Source: Pseudarthrobacter sp. NIBRBAC000502770
GTDB lineage: Bacteria; Actinomycetota; Actinomycetes; Actinomycetales; Micrococcaceae
DNA: 64,000 nt
Direction: 5' to 3'
NCBI RefSeq assembly: GCF_006517815.1
Contig: NZ_CP041198.1
Span: 1,798,001-1,862,000, forward strand
Shown: positions 55,067 through 64,000 of the stretch, piece after piece
Layout: every line of letters begins with the position of its first letter
Numbering within the stretch: position 1 is the stretch's first letter
Program-made: the position numbers and the translations under genes
The notes under the pieces: generated by a model
What the model saw: the letters and a program-made list of their open reading frames with translations, nothing else
The model's database searches: none
What the model was told of the DNA's origin: nothing

Positions 55067-55958
55067 GCCGGTGCCTCTCCAGGAGGGCAAACAAGCCGGC
55101 GATGACATCCCCGCTGCCGGCCACCTCACCTTCGGTGATTCCGGCCGATTGCAGCATGGCTTTGCGGGCCGCGTCACGGTCCTTAGCGGCTGCGGCGTAG
55201 GCCGCCGCTACCACGGAGGACGTGGCCGGCTGCCAGGCCAGGAGGGAGGAATCTGCCACGCTGTAGGAGTCGCCGCTCCGCTGTAACCTTGCGTCGGCCA
55301 GGGGTGGAGGAACCAGTTCCGCATCCCTGACCGTCAGCCACAGGATCTCATGCTGGGCGCACAGCCTGCGCAGGAGGCGTCCGGTGGCATCGTCCGCAGC
55401 CAGTTCATCCGCGACGACGAACAGCAGGTGCCGTCCGCTGATGTTCCGTGCGATGTAGTCGAGCTGGTCCCGGATGCTGCTGCCAGGCGCGTCGAGGCCA
55501 GTGTGTGAGTCCACGTGCCGGAGCAGCCGTTCGAGATGCGCCTCTCCGCCCTTCGCCGGGAAGGACCGGGTTGCGGCCGAGTCACCGCACACCATTCCCA
55601 CCACGTCGCCGTGACGGAGGGCCAGGTAGCCCAGGACGCCGAGGGACAGCACGGCAATGTCCTTCTTCGCTTCCCCGGACCGCGCCTCCGCCGCCATGTT
55701 GCGTCCGGTATCGGTGACCAGGAGGACTGTCTGCCTGCGGACGGCCACGTAACGCCGGATCAAGGGCGAGCCGTGGCGCGCCGACGCTTTCCAGTCAATG
55801 TCGCGGACTTCGTCACCGGGGACGTAGGCGCGCAGGTCGTCGAAGTCCAGGCTGCGGCCCCTGAACACGGAACCGTATTCGCCGTCGAGCATGCCGCGGG
55901 CTTTGCGGTGCGCGAAGATGGCAACCTTCGATTTCACGCGCTGGAGGAGGGTGGCCAT
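55056..55958 (-). CDS. DUF58 protein
   Basis: 300 aa. DUF58 core: GEYGSVFRGRSLDFDDLRAYVPGDEVRDIDWKASARHGSPLIRRY, a VWA-like fold normally found next to MoxR. Thought to act as client or adaptor of the ATPase. Starts 6 bp after the moxR-like stop. Confidence 0.9.
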   Translation of the reverse strand: MATLLQRVKSKVAIFAHRKARGMLDGEYGSVFRGRSLDFDDLRAYVPGDEVRDIDWKASARHGSPLIRRYVAVRRQTVLLVTDTGRNMAAEARSGEAKKDIAVLSLGVLGYLALRHGDVVGMVCGDSAATRSFPAKGGEAHLERLLRHVDSHTGLDAPGSSIRDQLDYIARNISGRHLLFVVADELAADDATGRLLRRLCAQHEILWLTVRDAELVPPPLADARLQRSGDSYSVADSSLLAWQPATSSVVAAAYAAAAKDRDAARKAMLQSAGITEGEVAGSGDVIAGLFALLERHRRAG

Positions 55959-55964
55959 GCGGGG

Positions 55965-56972
55965 TCAGGGAGTCTGGACGGCGGCGACGATGGCGTCGAT
56001 CACCGATTCCACGGGAACCTGCTCGGCCACCGCGTCAAAGTTCAGGATGAGCCGGTGCCGGAGCACCCGGTGGGCCAGCGACCTGACGTCCTCGGGGATA
56101 ACGTGGTCCCTGCCGTTCAGCAGGGCCACCGCCCGGGCTGCCTGGCTGAAGGCAATGCTGGCCCGGGGGCTGGCGCCAAACTCGATGAACCCGGCAAGTT
56201 TCGCATCAATGTACGCGGACGCATTCCGGGTCACGTACACCAACCCCACGATGTAGTTGATCACCGCCGGATCGATGTAGATGCGGGCAGCCAGTTGCTG
56301 GATCCCGGTGACGGCGTCCAGGGAGGCGGCAGCGGCGGGCTTCTGCTCCGGGGTGTAGACGCCGGCGTCGATCCTGCGGATGATCTCGACCTCTTCGGCC
56401 GGGCTGGGGTAATCCAGGACGTCCTTGAGCATAAACCGGTCCATCTGCGCTTCTGGCAGCTGGTAGGTACCCTCCTGCTCGATGGGGTTCTGGGTGGCCA
56501 GGACAAGGAATGGCGAGGGCAGCCGGTAGTCCTGCCCGCCGATGGACGTCTGGCGTTCCTGCATCGCCTCGAGCATTGCGCTCTGGGTCTTGGCGCTGGA
56601 GCGGTTGATCTCGTCCAGCAGCACAATGTTGGCGTGGACCGGTCCGAGCTGGGTGTGGAAGCTTCCCTTGGCGGCGTCGTAGATCTGGGTTCCCACGATG
56701 TCGCTGGGCAACAGGTCCGGGGTGCACTGGATCCGGCGGAATTCACCGCTGACGGCGGCGGCAAGGGCCTGCGCGGCGGTGGTCTTCGCCAGCCCCGGGA
56801 CGCTCTCCAGCAGGATGTGTCCACCGGTCAGCAGGCCCACCAGCAGCGATTCCCGCAGCCGGGACTGCCCCACCACCTTGGCATCGAAACTTCGCGAAAT
56901 GTTGGCGGCCACCTGCTGCGCCCTGGCCAGCTCCGCGGGTTGGATTCGTGCGGGCACGCTGGTCGAAAGCAC
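55965..56972 (-). CDS. MoxR-type AAA+ ATPase
   Basis: 335 aa. Walker A in ESVPGLAKTTAAQAL, Walker B IVLLDEINRSSAKTQSAMLEAM, sensor 1 LVLATQNPIEQEGTYQLPEAQMDRF, then GASPRASIAFSQAARAVAL. Chaperone-like ATPase that matures or remodels complexes with its VWA partners. GTG start with AGGGGGAA upstream. First gene of the five-gene Bat-like operon, all overlapping or within 6 bp. Confidence 0.93.
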   Translation of the reverse strand: MLSTSVPARIQPAELARAQQVAANISRSFDAKVVGQSRLRESLLVGLLTGGHILLESVPGLAKTTAAQALAAAVSGEFRRIQCTPDLLPSDIVGTQIYDAAKGSFHTQLGPVHANIVLLDEINRSSAKTQSAMLEAMQERQTSIGGQDYRLPSPFLVLATQNPIEQEGTYQLPEAQMDRFMLKDVLDYPSPAEEVEIIRRIDAGVYTPEQKPAAAASLDAVTGIQQLAARIYIDPAVINYIVGLVYVTRNASAYIDAKLAGFIEFGASPRASIAFSQAARAVALLNGRDHVIPEDVRSLAHRVLRHRLILNFDAVAEQVPVESVIDAIVAAVQTP

Positions 56973-57099
56973 TGGATTCCCCCTGATGACGGTGTTGGGC
57001 GGACGGTCCGGGCCGGCCGCGTCCCGTCCGTCATCCTATCCAAGCCGGGCAGCCCCGGCCCGGCAATGGGCACCCCTCCCCATGCGGGTCCGGCAGGTC

Positions 57100-57105
57100 T
57101 ATCCT
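57100..57105 (+). promoter_or_regulatory. Leaderless -10 element
   Basis: TATCCT, six bases, then the ATG at 57112. Confidence 0.6.
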
Positions 57106-57111
57106 TTTGCC

Positions 57112-57309
57112 ATGATTGAGCTCCCAGCCAGTTACAAGGAATATCTCGCCGACAAGAGCCAGATGGTCATCGACACCGTCAGGCCCGTCCTGATGCAGTC
57201 CGCTGCCGATAAACTCCACGGCGTCCGCGTGGTGGACACCCACCACGGCCACCAGGCCCATCTGGACGACACCCTGCCGTTCGGTGTGGTGCTTGAGGAC
57301 ATCGATTAG
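57112..57309 (+). CDS. 65-aa hypothetical protein
   Basis: 65 aa, MIELPASYKEYLADKSQMVI at the start and a His-rich centre (VVDTHHGHQAHLDD). Soluble, acidic; no family recognised. Supported as real by its leaderless -10 and its isolation between divergent and convergent genes; its stop overlaps the convergent permease stop by 4 bp. A longer frame reads antisense to moxR and is rejected. Confidence 0.65.
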   Translation: MIELPASYKEYLADKSQMVIDTVRPVLMQSAADKLHGVRVVDTHHGHQAHLDDTLPFGVVLEDID

Positions 57310-58136
57310 CCCCTTACAGCTCCCGACAGGGCCAGTGAGTTGCCGGACCCGCGCGCCACGATGGCGTAGAGGGCCAGGACCGGAATCGAATAGAGGATCG
57401 AGAATGCGGCCAGTTGGCCGTAGGCAACTGCCCCGTGCTGGCCGAAGAAGCTGAAGATCGATACTGCTGCCGGCTGCCTGCCCTCGGAGAGCAGCAGCAC
57501 GAACGGGACGAAGAAGTTCCCCCAGGCCTGGATGAAGGCGAAGATGAATACCACGCCCAGCCCCGGGCCCATGAGCGGCAGCACGATTGCACGCAGGCCC
57601 GCCAGCCGGGAGGCACCGTCCACCCAGGCCGCCTCCTCCAGCGCCAGGGGCACGGCATCCATGAAGTTCCTGGTCATCCAGATGGCCATGGGCAGGCTGG
57701 TGGCTGCCAGGAACAGCACCGTGGCCGGGAGGGAATCCAGCAGCCGGAACTGCACGAACAGGCCATAGACGGGCACCATGATGGCCGTGACGGGCAGGCA
57801 GGTTCCGAAGAGGATGCCGGACATGAACGGGGTGGTGAAGCGGGAGCGGTAGCGGGACAGCGGGTAGGCGGCGAGAACGGCGGCGGCCAGCGTCACGATC
57901 CCCGTCCCGGCGGACAGCAGCAGGCTGTTCCACAGCGGCCGGAACAGCAGTTCCGGAGTGAGGACGGCGGCGAAATTGTCCAGGGCCGGCCGTTGCGGGA
58001 CCTTGACCGCATGTCCCGCGGCAGGATCCAGCGAGCCGAGGACCAGCCAGAGCAGCGGCAGCAGGAAGCACCCCCCAATCAGCAGCAGGACCACATCCGC
58101 CAGGGTGCTGCGCCTGCCTTTTCGCCCGGCGGTCAC
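57306..58136 (-). CDS. Sugar ABC transporter permease (MalG type)
   Basis: 276 aa, six membrane helices, with the permease EAA loop EEAAWVDGASRLAGLRAIVLPLMGPG. GTG start overlaps the upstream permease stop (GTGA). Second permease of a carbohydrate importer. No ATPase gene is nearby, so a shared MsiK-type ATPase is likely. Confidence 0.92.
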   Translation of the reverse strand: MTAGRKGRRSTLADVVLLLIGGCFLLPLLWLVLGSLDPAAGHAVKVPQRPALDNFAAVLTPELLFRPLWNSLLLSAGTGIVTLAAAVLAAYPLSRYRSRFTTPFMSGILFGTCLPVTAIMVPVYGLFVQFRLLDSLPATVLFLAATSLPMAIWMTRNFMDAVPLALEEAAWVDGASRLAGLRAIVLPLMGPGLGVVFIFAFIQAWGNFFVPFVLLLSEGRQPAAVSIFSFFGQHGAVAYGQLAAFSILYSIPVLALYAIVARGSGNSLALSGAVRG

Positions 58137-59014
58137 GGCTTCTGCTCCTTCAGCAAACGAAGGTATGCTCCCCCGAATACTCCGCCGATGAGGATCAGGA
58201 CCGTAGCGACGGCGGTGCCATAGCCGATGTCTCCGAACTTGAAGGCCTCCTGGTAGGCCAGCACGGGCAGCGTGGTGCTGCCGTTGGCAGGACCGCCGGC
58301 GGTCATGACCCAGATCAGGGTGAAGACGGCCAGGGTCTGCAGCGTGACCAGCATCAGGTTGGTGGCTATGCTGCCCCGGATCACCGGAAGGGTAATGGAC
58401 ACCAGCCGCTGCCAGGCGCCGGCACCGTCCATCTGTGCAGCTTCGGTCAGCTCGCCGGGGACTCCGGCAAGCGCGGACCGGTAGACCAGCATGGAGAAGG
58501 CGGTCCCGCGCCACACGTTCGCCAGGATCACGGCCGCCATGGGAACCGCGTAGAGCCAGTCTGTCTCCGCCAGTCCCAGCCCGCCGAGCAGCTGGTTGAG
58601 TGTCCCGTCGCGGCTGAAGAAGGCGTAGGCTGCGAACGCCGCCACGATCTCCGGCAGGACCCAGGCGGCGACGACGGCGGTGCCGACAGTTGCGGAGACC
58701 ACCGGCCGTGCACGCCGCATCAGGACCGCGAGGGCGAGCCCCAGCACATTTTGGCCCAGGATCGCCGAACCGGCGACGAAGAGGACGGTTAAGGCCAACG
58801 ACAGCGGAAAGGTTTGGTCCTGCAGCAGCCGCTGGTAGTTGTCCAGGCCCACCCAGTCGGGGTTCCTGGCGTGGCGCCCGGTGAGTGCGGCGTTGGTCAG
58901 GGAGGCGTGGAAGGCCCACAGCACCGGACCGGCGAGGAACACAAGCAGAAGCACGACGGCGGGCAGCACCGGCAGGTACCGGACCACGTGCCGGGTGCGG
59001 TGGCTGGCGGGCAC
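58133..59014 (-). CDS. Sugar ABC transporter permease (MalF type)
   Basis: 293 aa, six membrane helices (first YLPVLPAVVLLLVFLAGPVLWAF). EAA loop ELTEAAQMDGAGAWQRLVSITLPVI. Sits 3 bp after the binding-protein gene and is coupled to the second permease. Confidence 0.93.
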   Translation of the reverse strand: MPASHRTRHVVRYLPVLPAVVLLLVFLAGPVLWAFHASLTNAALTGRHARNPDWVGLDNYQRLLQDQTFPLSLALTVLFVAGSAILGQNVLGLALAVLMRRARPVVSATVGTAVVAAWVLPEIVAAFAAYAFFSRDGTLNQLLGGLGLAETDWLYAVPMAAVILANVWRGTAFSMLVYRSALAGVPGELTEAAQMDGAGAWQRLVSITLPVIRGSIATNLMLVTLQTLAVFTLIWVMTAGGPANGSTTLPVLAYQEAFKFGDIGYGTAVATVLILIGGVFGGAYLRLLKEQKP

Positions 59015-59017
59015 CGC

Positions 59018-60370
59018 TTACTTCCGGATGGTTTTGTCGCCGCCCACAATGCCGGCCACGGCCGCGTCGTAATCGGCTGCCGCCTGTTCCGGGGTCCTGT
59101 TACCGGTGATAACGGCTTCGGTGGCCTCCTGCACGGCAGCGGAGATCCGCGGATAGTCGGACGTCGCGGGGCGGTACCGGGTGACTGCGACCAGGCTGGA
59201 CACGTCCTTCACGAACGGGTTGGCAGATTGGTAGCCGGGGTCGGCAGCGACGTCGGTGCGGACGGCGATCTGCGAGCTGTCCACCGTGAACCTGAGGGAG
59301 TTCTTTGCGTCCAGGGCGGTGGTTAGGAATTTGAACGCGAGGTCGGGCTGCTTGGTTTCCGCGCCCACGGCCAACGTCCATCCTCCGGACATGCTCACTG
59401 CGCCGGGCGGGCCCCCTGCCTGGGTGGGGAACGGGGCCACTCCCATGTCCTGCCCGTACTCCGGCCAGGCGTAGCTGCCGCCATCCTGCCAGAACGACGG
59501 CGCGTAGGAGCCTTCCACGGTTGCGCCAAGTTTTGCCTTCGGGAACCATTCGCCGAACACCTTTTTCCAGACGTTCGGATCCAGCGCCTCAGCCGGAGGC
59601 ACTGCGAGCTTTTCCCCATAGAGGGTTTTGAGGAAGGCCAGCGAATCCTTGAAGCCGGCCGAGCCCACAACCCACTTCTTCGAATCCTGGTCATAAAGGG
59701 CCGCCCCGGTGCTGTACAGGAGCTCGTAGAAACCCTGCATCACGCTTCCTTCACCGGTGCCCTTGCCGGCATACATGTTGAAGGGAATCACATCCGGCTG
59801 GGAGGCCTTGATCTTCCTGGCGGTGTCCAGGATCTCCTGCCAGCTTGACGGGCGCCACGGCAGGCCAATGCCGGCAGCCTCAAAAACCTTCTTGTTGTAC
59901 CAGATGGCACGCGTGTCGGTGCCCAGCGGGACCGCGTACGTGCCGCCGTCGTCCGCTTTGCCTGCTTCCTTGGCGCCGGCATCGAACTTGTTCCAGTCCC
60001 CCCACCCGGACAGGCGGCTGTCCAGGTTCAGGAGGTAGCCGGCGTCCACGTCGGAGCGGACCTTGAACGTGTCCTCGTAGAAGACGTCCGGGGCGGTGGC
60101 GGGCGACCGCAGCGCCAGCGCCAGCTTGGTGCCGTAATCGTCGTCATTGGCCTGGATGGGCTGCAGCTCAATTGCCACACCCTGGTTGGCGGCCTCGAAC
60201 TCCTTCTTCGCCTCCTGGAACATGGTGTCCAGTGCCGTGAACGAGTCTGTTTTCTGGTACGCCACCTTGATGGTCCGGTTTCCGCCGGCAGGATCGGCGG
60301 GGGTGCAGGCCGCGAGGACCAGGACTGCGGCGGCCGCCAGCGATGCGGCTTTGGATGCCCGGCGGAACAC
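59018..60370 (-). CDS. Sugar ABC transporter substrate-binding lipoprotein
   Basis: 450 aa. Lipoprotein signal with lipobox VLVLAACTP, then a family 1 solute-binding fold (TFAYQKT-like start, AIWYNKKVFEAAGIGLPWRPSSWQEILDTARK). Captures an oligosaccharide outside the membrane; sugar identity cannot be read. It begins 7 bp after the ROK regulator. Confidence 0.9.
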   Translation of the reverse strand: MFRRASKAASLAAAAVLVLAACTPADPAGGNRTIKVAYQKTDSFTALDTMFQEAKKEFEAANQGVAIELQPIQANDDDYGTKLALALRSPATAPDVFYEDTFKVRSDVDAGYLLNLDSRLSGWGDWNKFDAGAKEAGKADDGGTYAVPLGTDTRAIWYNKKVFEAAGIGLPWRPSSWQEILDTARKIKASQPDVIPFNMYAGKGTGEGSVMQGFYELLYSTGAALYDQDSKKWVVGSAGFKDSLAFLKTLYGEKLAVPPAEALDPNVWKKVFGEWFPKAKLGATVEGSYAPSFWQDGGSYAWPEYGQDMGVAPFPTQAGGPPGAVSMSGGWTLAVGAETKQPDLAFKFLTTALDAKNSLRFTVDSSQIAVRTDVAADPGYQSANPFVKDVSSLVAVTRYRPATSDYPRISAAVQEATEAVITGNRTPEQAAADYDAAVAGIVGGDKTIRK

Positions 60371-60377
60371 GGCCCCG

Positions 60378-61628
60378 TCAGCTTTCCAGCAGGAGCCGCT
60401 GGGCGCGCGGCGCGAGCGTATGTTCCAGGACCAGCGAGGCGGCGCCGATGGCGCCCACGTCCTCCCCCACCCCTGTACCCACGACTTCGATGGGGTGGAT
60501 CAGGCGTGCGGCGCTGTTGGCGTCCAGCAGCGGCGGGACCAGTTCGAGGTAGCGCTGCGACAGGCAGGTCCAGAACGGGCCACCGAAGACCACCCGTTCA
60601 ACATCCAGGGTGTTGGTGACCACCGAGACCGCCCGGGCAACCAGGACGGCGGACTTGTCCAGGATGGCGGCGGCGCCCTCGTCGCCGGCGTAGGCACGGG
60701 CGCACAGCTCGGAAAAGCTCTGCTGGATTTCGGCGGCACTTCCGGCCTGGGCCCCCTCCAGGACTCCCGCTGCCACAGCTTCCGCCACCAGGACCTGCGG
60801 TATGCAGGATGACTTCACGCAGCCGCGCTGGCCGCAATCGCAGGGCGGTCCGTCCGGGTCCACGATGATGTGGCCGATCTCGCCGGCGTTGCCGGATGTG
60901 CCGCGGACCACCTCATCGTTCAGGACGATCCCGCAGCCGATGCCGGTCCCCATGTACATGAACACGAAACTGCCGGCGCCGCTGGGGCCGCCCGCCCATG
61001 TTTCCGCCACGGCGGCGCTGGTGACGTCCTTGTCCACCAGCACGGAATAGCCGGTGGCCTTGGCCAGCGCGTTCCGCAGTTCCACCCTGTCCCATCCGGG
61101 AAGCAGTGGCGGGTCCACCACGGTGCCGTGGTCCAGGTCGATGGGACCTGGAGCGGCCACTCCGAGTCCTGCGATGCGGGCATGGTCCACGCCGGAATCC
61201 TCCACGAGCTGGGCCAGCTCCGCGGCGATGGTGGCGATCACGGCGGCGGGATCGTTTCCGCCCGGGGTCTTGATCCGGGAGTGCCGCACCACGGCTCCCA
61301 CGAGGTCAAGCACCACGAATGTGGTCACGGCCGGGTCCAGGTGGACACCGAGGGCGTACATGCCGCCGGGGTTCAGGCGCAGGATGGTGCGGGGCTTGCC
61401 GGGGCCGCTGCCCTCCTTGCCGGCTTCGACGATCAGGTTCTGGTCCAGCAGGCGGCGGGATATGTTCGAGATGGTCTGCGGCGACAGGCCAACGATCTGG
61501 GCGAGTTCCACCCGGCTCAGTCCCCCGGAGGTCCTGCGGATTGCGTCGAGGATGACCGTGAGGTTGAAGTCCCCCATCCTGGGCAAGTTGGTTCCGCGCC
61601 TCGGAGAGGATTGGCGGATCTCAGACAC
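60378..61628 (-). CDS. ROK-family transcriptional regulator
   Basis: 416 aa. N-terminal winged HTH (TSGGLSRVELAQIVGLSPQTISNISRRLLDQNLIVEAG) and a ROK domain with the zinc motif CDCGQRGCVKSSC and EIGHIIVDPDG. GTG at 61628 is chosen from AGGGGA just upstream; the longer open frame belongs to the frameshifted methyltransferase. Likely sugar-responsive repressor of the ABC genes that follow 7 bp downstream. Confidence 0.9.
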   Translation of the reverse strand: MSEIRQSSPRRGTNLPRMGDFNLTVILDAIRRTSGGLSRVELAQIVGLSPQTISNISRRLLDQNLIVEAGKEGSGPGKPRTILRLNPGGMYALGVHLDPAVTTFVVLDLVGAVVRHSRIKTPGGNDPAAVIATIAAELAQLVEDSGVDHARIAGLGVAAPGPIDLDHGTVVDPPLLPGWDRVELRNALAKATGYSVLVDKDVTSAAVAETWAGGPSGAGSFVFMYMGTGIGCGIVLNDEVVRGTSGNAGEIGHIIVDPDGPPCDCGQRGCVKSSCIPQVLVAEAVAAGVLEGAQAGSAAEIQQSFSELCARAYAGDEGAAAILDKSAVLVARAVSVVTNTLDVERVVFGGPFWTCLSQRYLELVPPLLDANSAARLIHPIEVVGTGVGEDVGAIGAASLVLEHTLAPRAQRLLLES

Positions 61629-61758
61629 GGTGTCCCCTAAACGTCTTCGGCTACCTGGCGGTGGTGATGCTTTGAATCGTACGTTACGCGTCCGCCACCG
61701 CCCACATGTCCTGCCAGCGGCGCGGCGGATGTCGTGGCCGGTGAGGGGATGGAAGGGG

Positions 61759-62981
61759 TCAGTGGGACCTGCGGGTGCTGCGGGTGACGGTGAACTTCGG
61801 GTTACGGCCCTCCACCGCGGTGGGCCCGGCGGACCGCTCCAGGGCGGGCAGGTAGTCCAGGTGCCGGTTGTACACCGTCCACAGCTCGCCCCCGGAGCCA
61901 GGACCCGTCCCGCGGCTTCGATCATCTTCACCCCGGCGCCGGCGTGCACCCCGGCACCAACATGGAACGGCGGGTTCAGGAGTACGGCGTCCACCGAGCC
62001 GTCCGCGAAGGTGCTGAGCGCATCGTCCTGCAGCACCGTGATCCGGTTCCCAAGACCATTCAGGCGGGCGGTGGCCAGGGCGGACTGGACGGCCGCCGCG
62101 GACTGGTCGGTTGCCGTCACCGCGGCCTCCGGGAACTGCCTGGCATACATTGCGGCGAGGATACCGGTGCCGCATCCGAGGTCGACGGCGTGGCGTGCCG
62201 GCTTCATGGCGGGCAGGAACGTCAGCAGGAAGCGCGTGCCGATGTCCAGCCTGGCGCCGGCGAAGACAGCGCCGTGCGCGGCGACGTCCAGGTCCAGTTC
62301 CGCAAGGTGTTCAACCACCGGAAAACGCGGGGATGCGGCGGCGGTTTTGGGACCGGCCGCGAGGAGGATCCGCGATTTTTGCCGCGCCAGCTGCGGCTGC
62401 ACGGACACGAAATACCGTTCAAGGACGGCGTTCATGCCCAGTGACATGTGCTTCACCCGCCCACCTGCGAGCAGCCGGACATCCGGTGCGGCGTACCTGG
62501 CAACGGCGGCAGCGATCTCCTCAAGCTCGGCGAGGGTCTTGGGGAGTTGCAGCAGGACGGTGTCCGCTCCGGCCAGCAGTTCGGGCCCCAGGGGCAGCTG
62601 CATGAAACTGGACCCGGCGCTGTCTGCCGGAAGCCCGGCAGCCTCCCGCCTCGCTGACAGTTCGGCCGCGTTCAGCCGCAGGGCCCGCTCCCCGGTGACC
62701 AGGTCCTGGTGCACGCGAAGCGACGCCGGAGCCAAGGTCTCGGCGGTGCCGAGAGTGAGTGCTCCGTAGCGGTCTCCAATAACCGCCACGCCACCGCCCG
62801 CCCGTCCCAGGGCGACAGCTGTTTCCAGCAAGAGCCGGTCGGTGGCATCCCAGGCCTGCAGGTTGGGGGCTTCCACATCAGGCCGCCGTCGCAGCCCGTC
62901 GAAGATGTCCGCCAGGGTGTTTGCTGCCACCGGTGTGCTGCCGCCTTCTGTCGCCTCTGCCGGCCCCGGGACCCGGGGCAT
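61759..62981 (-). pseudogene. RsmC/RlmG-like rRNA methyltransferase, frameshifted
   Basis: The gene reads normally from the ATG at 62981 through SAM motif HAVDLGCGTGILAAMYARQFPEA and catalytic DAVLLNPPFHVGAG up to GRVLAPG, then breaks. The expected end GGELWTVYNRHLDYLPALERS... lies in another frame, ending at 61759. One extra C in the run at 61889-61893 (5 instead of 6) would restore it. Either a recent mutation or a sequencing error in a homopolymer. An intact gene would be about 407 aa and methylate a guanine in rRNA. Start overlaps the upstream monooxygenase stop (TGATG). Confidence 0.8.
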
Positions 62982-64000
62982 CACCCCCACGTTACCGGTT
63001 CCGCCGCCGTCACCGTCGCCATCGCCGGCAGCTTCAGGATCGCTGCCACTGCTGCCCGTCCGGCACGGTTGGCGCCGATGGTGGACGACGACGGGCCGTA
63101 CCCGACCAGGTGGACGCGCGGCTCGGCCGCCACCTGCGTTCCGTCCATGGCGATCCCGCCGCCCGGTCCCCGCAGCTGGAGCGGCGCCAGGTGTTCCAGT
63201 TCCGCCCTGAACCCTGTGGCCCACAGGATGACGTCGGCCTTGAGCAGGGTGCCGTCGGCGCGGCGGACCCCCTCGGGTTCAATGGCGGTAAACATGGGCT
63301 GCCGGGCCAGCGCGCCCCGTTCCTTCGCTGCACGAAGGGCGCGCGTCCAGATCAGGCCCGTCACCGATACGACGCTTTGCGGTGGGAGCCCCATGCGGAC
63401 GCGCTCCTCCACGAGTGCCACGGCGTCATGGCCCGCCCTGGCATCAAACGCTTCGTCGCGCCACACCGGCTCCCGGCGCGTGAACCAGCTGGTGGAAGTG
63501 ACGCGGGAAATCTCCTCCAGCAGCCCCACGGCAGAAATCCCGCCGCCCACCACGATCACGTGCCGGCCGCGGAACTCATCCGCGGACACGTAGTCGGCCA
63601 CATGCAGTTGCCTGCCGCGGAACGAGGAACGGCCGGGATAGATGGGCCAGAACGGGCGGGTCCACGTGCCCGTGGCGTTGATGAGTGCCTTGGCGCGCCA
63701 GTCGCCGTCGGACGTTTCGATCCGCAGCCGCCCGGCCGGATTGCTGTCCTCGCGCCGCACGGCCCGCACCTTCACCGGCCGGTGGACGGCAAGCCCCAGC
63801 TCCGCCTCATAGCCGGCGAAATAGCGGGTCAGGAATTCCGAGCTTGGTTCCGCGGGGTCCACCTCCGGCTTGGCGATCCCGGGAAGGTCGCTGATCCCGT
63901 TGACGGTGGCCATGCGCAAGCTCTTCCAGCGGTGCCGCCACGCGCCGCCGGGACCTTCCTCGGCGTCGAGCACGGCGAAGCTGAGCCCGCGGCGCTGGAG
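62981..64000 (-). CDS. Flavin-containing monooxygenase-like oxidoreductase (5' end missing)
   Basis: At least 339 aa, running off the right edge. LDAEEGPGGAWRHRW is the FAD-side segment of FMO/BVMO-type enzymes, and VIVVGGGISAVGLLEE is the NADPH-binding Rossmann motif. ALINATGTWTRPFWPIYPG and ILWATGFRAELEHLAPLQL are the two ATG-type motifs. The first FAD motif lies outside the window. Substrate unknown. Confidence 0.88.
   Translation of the reverse strand, partial: LQRRGLSFAVLDAEEGPGGAWRHRWKSLRMATVNGISDLPGIAKPEVDPAEPSSEFLTRYFAGYEAELGLAVHRPVKVRAVRREDSNPAGRLRIETSDGDWRAKALINATGTWTRPFWPIYPGRSSFRGRQLHVADYVSADEFRGRHVIVVGGGISAVGLLEEISRVTSTSWFTRREPVWRDEAFDARAGHDAVALVEERVRMGLPPQSVVSVTGLIWTRALRAAKERGALARQPMFTAIEPEGVRRADGTLLKADVILWATGFRAELEHLAPLQLRGPGGGIAMDGTQVAAEPRVHLVGYGPSSSTIGANRAGRAAVAAILKLPAMATVTAAEPVTWG

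Overview
The window is a contiguous chromosomal stretch from a high-GC actinobacterium. The gene families (SelO, the NrdHIEF ribonucleotide reductase set, DUF3090, DUF222/HNH, a tandem universal stress protein set) and the promoter style (many TANNNT-N6-ATG leaderless starts) fit the Micrococcaceae, probably Arthrobacter or Pseudarthrobacter. No rRNA, tRNA, CRISPR array, insertion sequence or prophage was seen. Genes are tightly packed, often with 4-nt stop/start overlaps, and almost every stretch is coding.

Region 1 (1-5.2 kb): the 3' end of a LysM-NlpC/P60 cell-wall hydrolase, then selO, rnz and a DinB-like gene on the minus strand, a small acidic protein, and an AI-2E/PerM-type membrane protein.

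Region 2 (5.2-30.2 kb) is the centrepiece: a DosR/DevR-type dormancy (hypoxia/NO) island. It has a DosR-like response regulator (10709-11389) and, tail-to-tail with it, a DosS/DosT-like double-GAF histidine kinase (11405-13087) that keeps the heme-ligand histidine. Around them lie six universal stress proteins, three P-type ATPases, PEP synthase, Hsp20, a PPOX-family flavin protein, a flavodoxin, a GyrI-like protein, a YegP-like protein, and DUF4389, SHOCT and DUF3040 proteins. I found eleven copies of a near-palindromic 15-bp box, consensus [TG]GACCTTnG[GT]CCCTn. In ten of them a NANNNT hexamer starts exactly 22 bp after the box end, so the dyad centre falls at about -42. Mycobacterial DosR uses the same geometry. 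Sensor, regulator, operator and effectors can therefore all be read in one window.

Region 3 (30.2-37.4 kb): small hypothetical and membrane proteins, two HNH nucleases, an alpha/beta hydrolase, and DUF2087 and DUF3090 proteins, mostly with leaderless promoters.

Region 4 (37.4-41.8 kb): class Ib ribonucleotide reductase nrdHIE and nrdF with an NrdR-like box upstream.

Region 5 (41.8-46.9 kb): a translationally coupled FAD oxidoreductase - DUF1365 - cyclopropane-fatty-acid-synthase-like cassette with TspO downstream and a divergent LysR regulator; probably a membrane-lipid modification unit.

Region 6 (46.9-51.9 kb): a DUF2004 protein, a membrane protein, and metF-metE, preceded by a 24-bp operator-like palindrome.

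Region 7 (51.9-57.3 kb): a MoxR-DUF58-DUF4381-like-VWA/VWA-TPR (Bat-like) operon and a 65-aa leaderless protein.

Region 8 (57.3-64.0 kb): a ROK-regulated sugar ABC importer lacking its own ATPase, a frameshifted RsmC-like methyltransferase, and a flavin monooxygenase cut by the window edge.
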